Source: Nageia nagi
Lineage: Eukaryota > Pinophyta
Length of the DNA stretch: 64,000 nucleotides
Direction: 5' to 3'
Assembly (NCBI GenBank): GCA_050084985.1
Contig: JBITNC010000001.1
Span: 212,970,001-213,034,000 of the forward strand
Each line of letters begins with the position of its first letter. Within the stretch, counting starts at the first letter, position 1. Shown here piece after piece: positions 59,291 through 64,000 of the stretch. A program made the position numbers and the translations under genes. Under the pieces are notes generated by a model. The model did no database searches, had not been told where the DNA came from, and saw only the letters and a list, made by a program, of their open reading frames with translations.

Positions 59291-61305
59291 ATGGTAGATG
59301 ATGGATGGTGTGTAGTGGAGAGGCCCTTAACTAGGTGTAAGGGATACATTGTTGAGTACTTATGTAGCCTCTCTTTTGATCATACAATGAGTGTTTATCC
59401 TTTTCTATTTATTTATTTTAGTTTCTTGTAAAATTTTACCATATCTTATTCGATCTAAAACCCTAAGGTTTCTTTTCTTGCCATTTTACATTCATTTTCA
59501 CCTATCAAGGTTATTTTGGATTTTATTTATGCTATTATCTTTATTAAAATCATTTTGATTTTGCTATTTTTGTGGCTTAAGTTTTCACTAATAATAATAT
59601 GAATTTTGGTTTTTTTATTTTACAAGAGCATAAAATTCTTAATAGGGTTGGAGCCATGTCTATGGTTGCATTGGAGAAGACTAAGGAGTGGCCTAGGATA
59701 AATCATGAGGGTAATATCCTCATGAGGTCAAGATCGAATGATATTGGTATGGATCATCATGTCCAACATAATATTTCTCTTATCATAGCCTTATTAAAGA
59801 ATTAATACTAGAATACTAACACCTTTCACTTGTTCCCAGGTGAAATGACCATTACACTTCTTAATGTGTATCACATATTTGGTGTACCTATTTATGGGTG
59901 GCTTGTTCATCATGTTGAGGTTTTAGATAATGATGAAAGGTAGTAGTATGTAATATGGATTATAGGATAGTAGGATCATGATTGGAAGCATAAGGACTCC
60001 CACTTGGATGAAGCATGCAAGTTTTCTTCCATTACTAGGCATCTGAGGCTCCTAGTTGCATCTATTATTTCCACTTACTTATGCCCAAAAAAAAGTTATT
60101 TAGAATTTATTTTAGGGATGGTGTGGATTATGTAGGACATTTATGTCAGGGGAAATATTATGCTTGAGCTCCTATTATTTTAGCTCAATAATACAAGGAC
60201 CTACATAATTTTATTTCTATGGATAAGTTTAACATCACCATTGCTCACACTAGTTTTCTACAAGTATGGACTTACTAGAAGATAGCTATGATTAGACTTG
60301 TGGGACTTTATAGGGATAGGGAGGACTTGATAGATATAGATTTAACTTGTTGGTTATCTATAATTCATGGATATATGTATCCACATACACTAGAGGCTAG
60401 GTAGTAGGAGATTGATAAACTACAACCGAAGGACCTAATGTGGGTATCCTATGTAGACTATGTGTATGAGAAGGATACATACCAATTGGCATGGGTGAGG
60501 TAACCATGCATCCTTTAGAGTATAAGGAAGCTTATAGAGCCATACTTGCCCCAATGTGTGTTGAGGAAATTTAGGATTTGATAGGATATTCCACTTTTCC
60601 TAGTATAATATATTAGATAGAGGGATGAGAGAGATTCCCCAATAAGGGCATAGATTATAACTTCATGGTAGAATACCTAGGAGGATCCATGTAACATGGA
60701 ACCTAAAGAGCCCACTTATATGACTCTAAGAAGTACTAGGGGATATACAACATGATGGGTTACAATGATACCAACCCCATTGGGCATGGATGAGGATGAT
60801 AAGGATGAGGAGATGGTTGATGCTTCCTCATAGGGGTATTTTGATGAGTATGAGAAAAATATTGATAATCCCATACATAAAATTCTAGTATAGTAGTAGC
60901 CATCTAACCCATCATAAGTGTTGGACACATTGGTTGAAGCTATATGACTTGTCTCAATAGGTAAAACTGTAATACATACTTGTAGGTTTATGAATTTTTT
61001 AACTTTTAGTTATCATGGATAACTAACTTATAATTTCTATGTGTGGTAGGAGATATGAACACTTAAATTTATATTCTAGAGGTAGATATTAAGAGACTAA
61101 AGCCTTTTGAGGCTATGGTTTTAGGTCTATAATCACAACTATCCACTCTTCAAACCATAGTTATGATTAGGGATGTGCAAATAACATCCATGGATTAGTC
61201 TTTGAAGAGACTGCAAGAGAGGGTTGATATGCCCCCACTAAATGAATATTGGACCTTAATTTATTAGTTTATGGATAATATAGAGAATAGGGATAAGGAT
61301 AATAA
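59291..61305 (+). pseudogene. Antisense ORF of element E, plant-mobile-domain-like
   Basis: Parallel to 42984-45100 and better kept. The first block begins MVDDGWCVVERPLTRCKGYI at 59291 and stays open for about 35 codons. After a gap, MTITLLNVYHIFGVPIYGWL and VHHVEVLDND run at 59842-59935, with DHDWKHKDSHLDEACKFSSI at 59975-60035 and RHLRLLVA...STYLCPKKS following. FLQVW-type sequence (FYKYGL in decayed form) lies near 60255, then LWDFIGIGR in another frame, and Trp/Tyr/Pro-rich text to 60830. IKRLKPFEAMVLG and KRLQERVDMPPLNEY (61090-61255) form the coiled-coil tail. The LLDVY.I.G.P..GWL start and the L(Q)VW.YE/RP.GLY-type centre resemble the plant mobile domain; the match is by eye. It has many stops. 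Confidence 0.52.
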
Positions 61306-61497
61306 ATGTATGCCATTTATCAATTTCAACCATATGTATCTCCTTTGAATATAACCATTTATTTTTGAAAATACAATATCTTAAAAATATCACATGTTAA
61401 AATACATTCCTTATAAATAATGATAGTTAACAAATTTATTTTCTTATATTAGAAGGTAAACTCACACATAGACAAATTACAATTGGAAAAATATGCT

Positions 61498-61501
<4 letters not shown>

Positions 61502-61533
<32 letters not shown>

Positions 61534-61621
61534 ACTAATAGATATAAAGTATGAGATCAATATCTTCATAAAGTTATGGAAATCATGAGACTTGAATCCT
61601 CTCATTAGTGAATGCTCTTCT

Positions 61622-61658
<37 letters not shown>

Positions 61659-61905
61659 GTATAAGAAGAGCATTCACTAATGATAGGATTCAAGTCTCAT
61701 GATTTCCATAACTCTATGAAGATATTGATATCATACTTTATATATATATATATATATATAAACTTGTAAGGAAAATAATATTTTAAAATCATATATCCAC
61801 TAATAGATATAAAGTATGAGATCAATATCTTCATAAAGTTATGGAAATCATGAGACTTGAATCATATCATTTTTCCATCATTAGTGAATGCTCTTCTTAG
61901 ATATG
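61502..61905. repeat. Three-armed repeat with TA runs (two direct arms and one inverted arm)
   Basis: An arm of about 95 bases, CCACTAATAGATATAAAGTA... to ...TAGTGAATGCTCTTCTTA, occurs at 61531-61624, inverted at 61659-61743, and again direct at 61796-61900. TA dinucleotide runs lie at 61502-61530, 61621-61646 and 61740-61760, and (GTAT)n at 61646-61660. Arms 1 and 2 are nearly perfect and could fold into a long hairpin. Arm 3 has an extra segment (ATCATATCATTTTTCCATCA). It resembles a small non-autonomous inverted-repeat element (MITE-like) with a partial duplication. Confidence 0.82.
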
Positions 61906-64000
61906 ATCCATAATCATTTTGTATTCTACATATTTTAATAACTTAGTATAACTTCTACACTTCATCTTTTTTCGTAATCTATGTGGGATTTAGTACATTT
62001 TGTGTTTCATCATCATTTTGGCCTATCCATAAGTGAGGATTTATCCTGATTTCTTTTAAGTCATTTCTCATTGCTTCACCATCTAAGTCTTTGATTTTTT
62101 ATACTAATACAAATAAGATACAAAATTATTGATAATATGCATAGGATTCATCAAATGTGCCACCAATAAGTCCTTTTAGTATCGAATTCTATAAAAATTG
62201 ATAGCCTTTTCATGGCTTGCAAACATGTTTAAAGTTAATCATAATATTATCAATAAAATAATGCAATTAAAATATTATTAATGTGCACATTTTCACAAAA
62301 AATAATCTCACCTTTGGTTAAGTTATTTTTTCTAACAATAATCTCATCATTTGGGCCTACAATAATACCTTCCTCATGAACTCCTTATCTAACTTCTTCA
62401 ACTTATTGTTAGTACTTTATCAACCAATCAATAGGAGTTAGATAACAAGGAATAGGGGTGTTATATTTTTGATAATAAATTTTATTTGTTTGAATTTTAT
62501 TTTTTGTTGGCAAATATTTTCTATGGCCAAGGTATTCCATCTTCTTGAAATGAGTCAAATATCTTGCTATGAGATTTTTCACACACTATGGATAAGAATA
62601 ATAACTTTTTATTTGAATGCCTATAATAATTTTTATTAAGGAATGCATAACTAATCATATGGTAAAATAAAAATAAATAATATATATTTTTAATATTAAA
62701 TTAATATGCACTAGTGATAAATATTGTACATATACACATTTGAGCAAATAGTATGTCATAGATAGTCATGTATAGTCCAACATAATATATCATATAATTT
62801 GAATTACCTCTGATGGATAGATCTAGATATATCATTCATCTAATTTTTTTCACTCAAGAGCATCAATTTATCAATTATTGGTTCAAGTTAGATATCTATA
62901 TTTTTCACTTGATACTTTTTAGGGTCTATAAGAGCTAACATCAATGCTATTTTATTTGAAACATCCATGGAGGTATGTTATAATTGATTATGAAAATAGG
63001 AAAACATGAATAAGTAGATAATTGTTTCCCAAATGGATTGAAACCATCCATTACTAAATCCAATATAACATTCCTAGGTTTAACTTTAATTATTGGGCCC
63101 TTTTTCCTCTATATGTTTCATTATTTTACTATTTGTAGGAATGTGAACTACACCATATTCACTTCTATTCCTTGCATTCCAATCCATAATTTGTTCAAGT
63201 AATTTATATTAAAATAATCATATCAACCTAGGAATGATCTGCATATGGTGAACTTTCTTTCTAAGAATATTTTTCCTTTTCATTCCTTTTTGATATTTGC
63301 TTGCACCACACTTTGACATGTAATCAAAATTTCATATGGTCCTCTATACAATATGTAATTATTAATACACACATGACATGTATCATACTTTACCCTTGTA
63401 TCCTTCAAAACTACACATACCTTTCTACATAAATTAGGGATGATATTATCATTCAAAAGTAGCTTTTCATTTAGTAACCTATAGTAGCATACAAAGAAAT
63501 AAATTTATTATGTTAAATATTAATTAATACAAAAAATATAATATATAAATTCCTATATATTACATATTGAAAAATAATAAAAAAATTATATACTTTAGAT
63601 GAGTAGTAAAACGTGTATTTGATCATCCATATTTGGTTTTTAAATTCATCAAAAGTAGGATCACCAATAACTTATCTAAGTGCACTCCTTCATATAATTT
63701 GGTTTTCATAGCACTATACAACTATCATTTTCTAAATCACCATCCCTTACACCATCATATGTATGATAATATGCATGAACATATGCATCATCCTATCTAT
63801 TTGCATATACTGACTCAATCTAATCATTCATCATAATGTTGTGATCCATATGGAAATCATCATTATTCTCTCCTTCATTATTATTGGTATATGAATCCAT
63901 GTCCTCATTTAATGTAGGAGCTAGTATAACATTTATTTTTATCATCTCACACATAGATTCTTTATAAGTTAAGATTGTACATAATTATTTCCTTTGACCC
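61906..64000 (-). pseudogene. TNP2 transposase, N-terminal and catalytic part
   Basis: Minus strand, entering from the right edge. An acidic N-terminal stretch (EDMDSYTNNNEGENNDDFHM, about 63905-63845) precedes LYEGVHLDKLLVIPLLMNLK (about 63705-63645). LLNEKLLLNDNIIPNLCRKV and CHVCINNYILYRGPYE follow (63475-63330). The TNP2 core reads KGPIIKVKPRNVILDLVMDG (about 63105-63046), FNPFGKQLSTYS and NYNIPPWMFQIK (63000-62960). CWTIHDYL (62770), KMEYLGHRKYLPTKNKI (62545-62490) and LLVAHLMNPMHIINNFVSYL (about 62170-62110) continue the family order. The DGFNPFG and HNLD.MH landmarks are those of plant CACTA TNP2. Stops are scattered. The sequence breaks off near 61910 at the repeat/element E insertion. 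Confidence 0.83.

Larger units (their letters stand above)
56855..61305 (-). mobile_element. Element E: 5'-truncated relative of D2 inserted in the TNP2 gene
   Basis: An LTR at 56855-57443 is homologous to the D2 LTRs; the sequence after it follows D2 from 41122 in order (polypurine tract, GAAATGAAAA.ATT.A.ATT block, non-coding region, antisense ORF), up to about 61305, the equivalent of 44830. There is no second LTR and no gag, so the 5' part is lost or was never copied. TNP2 sequence stops at 56850 on one side and near 61910 on the other. Confidence 0.78.
55410..64000 (-). mobile_element. CACTA-type transposon remnant (TNP2 transposase), right end outside the window
   Basis: The minus strand carries a TNP2-type transposase from the right edge to 55540, interrupted by element E and an inverted repeat (about 56855-61905). 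A candidate terminus, CACTACATGTGG, begins at 55410, about 130 bases beyond the coding end and 14 bases after the last sat320 unit. It is followed by short direct repeats (AACATCCATAC.TAACATCCATAAC, 55436-55463) of the kind seen under CACTA ends. The other terminus would lie beyond 64000, so the boundary cannot be confirmed here. Confidence 0.7.

Noticed and set aside
61502-61760. CRISPR-like array
   Set aside because: There are only three arms, one of them inverted, separated by TA runs. The setting is a plant genome, so this is an inverted-repeat element.

Overview
The window looks like nuclear heterochromatin from a land plant with a large, repeat-rich genome. The evidence is plant-type mobile DNA only: Ty3/gypsy elements of two kinds (one with the second RNase H domain typical of the plant Tat/Ogre group), a Ty1/copia remnant, a hAT transposase, a CACTA (TNP2) transposase, a plant-mobile-domain-like ORF, and CCCTAAA-like telomere-type repeats. 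The sequence is very AT-rich and CG is almost absent. Nearly every recognisable reading frame is broken by TAA/TAG/TGA where the family has Gln or Trp, the signature of long-term deamination of methylated cytosine. I see no intact host gene and no tRNA or rRNA. The species cannot be named from this; a gymnosperm or another giant-genome plant would fit.

Layout. 1-5.5 kb: unassigned AT-rich DNA, a degenerate Lys/Glu-rich coding-like stretch at the left edge, and a copia RT/RNase H remnant (minus strand, about 4.3-5.1 kb). 5.52-12.46 kb: element A, a full-length Ty3/gypsy element (+) with paired LTRs, PBS, gag, PR, RT, RH, INT and PPT. 12.9-14.34 kb: telomere-like repeats and the first cluster of a satellite with a unit of about 320 bp (sat320). 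14.34-38.63 kb: a composite block that interrupts sat320. It is a hAT transposon remnant with minisatellites near both ends, its transposase split by a tandem, LTR-sharing pair of Tat-like gypsy elements (B1 and B2, +); B2 is itself interrupted by a third gypsy element (C, minus strand, 23.275-30.213 kb). 38.63-39.60 kb: second sat320 cluster. 39.61-53.68 kb: LTR element D (minus strand), inserted in a sat320 unit with a GACTA target duplication, carrying an unrecognised ORF and a 60-bp repeat array, and itself interrupted by D2 (40.428-48.969 kb, GTATT duplication). D2 is a gag-only element with an antisense plant-mobile-domain-like ORF and no pol. 53.69-55.40 kb: third sat320 cluster. 55.41-64 kb: a CACTA-type TNP2 transposase gene (minus strand) running off the right edge, interrupted by E (a 5'-truncated relative of D2) and by a three-armed inverted repeat with TA runs.

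The relationships read as a nesting record: satellite first; then hAT, D and probably the CACTA element into or beside it; then B1/B2, D2 and E into those; then C into B2. Nothing here is likely to be active. The items most worth a second look are the D2/E family (gag plus antisense PMD-like ORF without pol), the unrecognised ORF of element D, and the sat320 array with its telomere-like linker.
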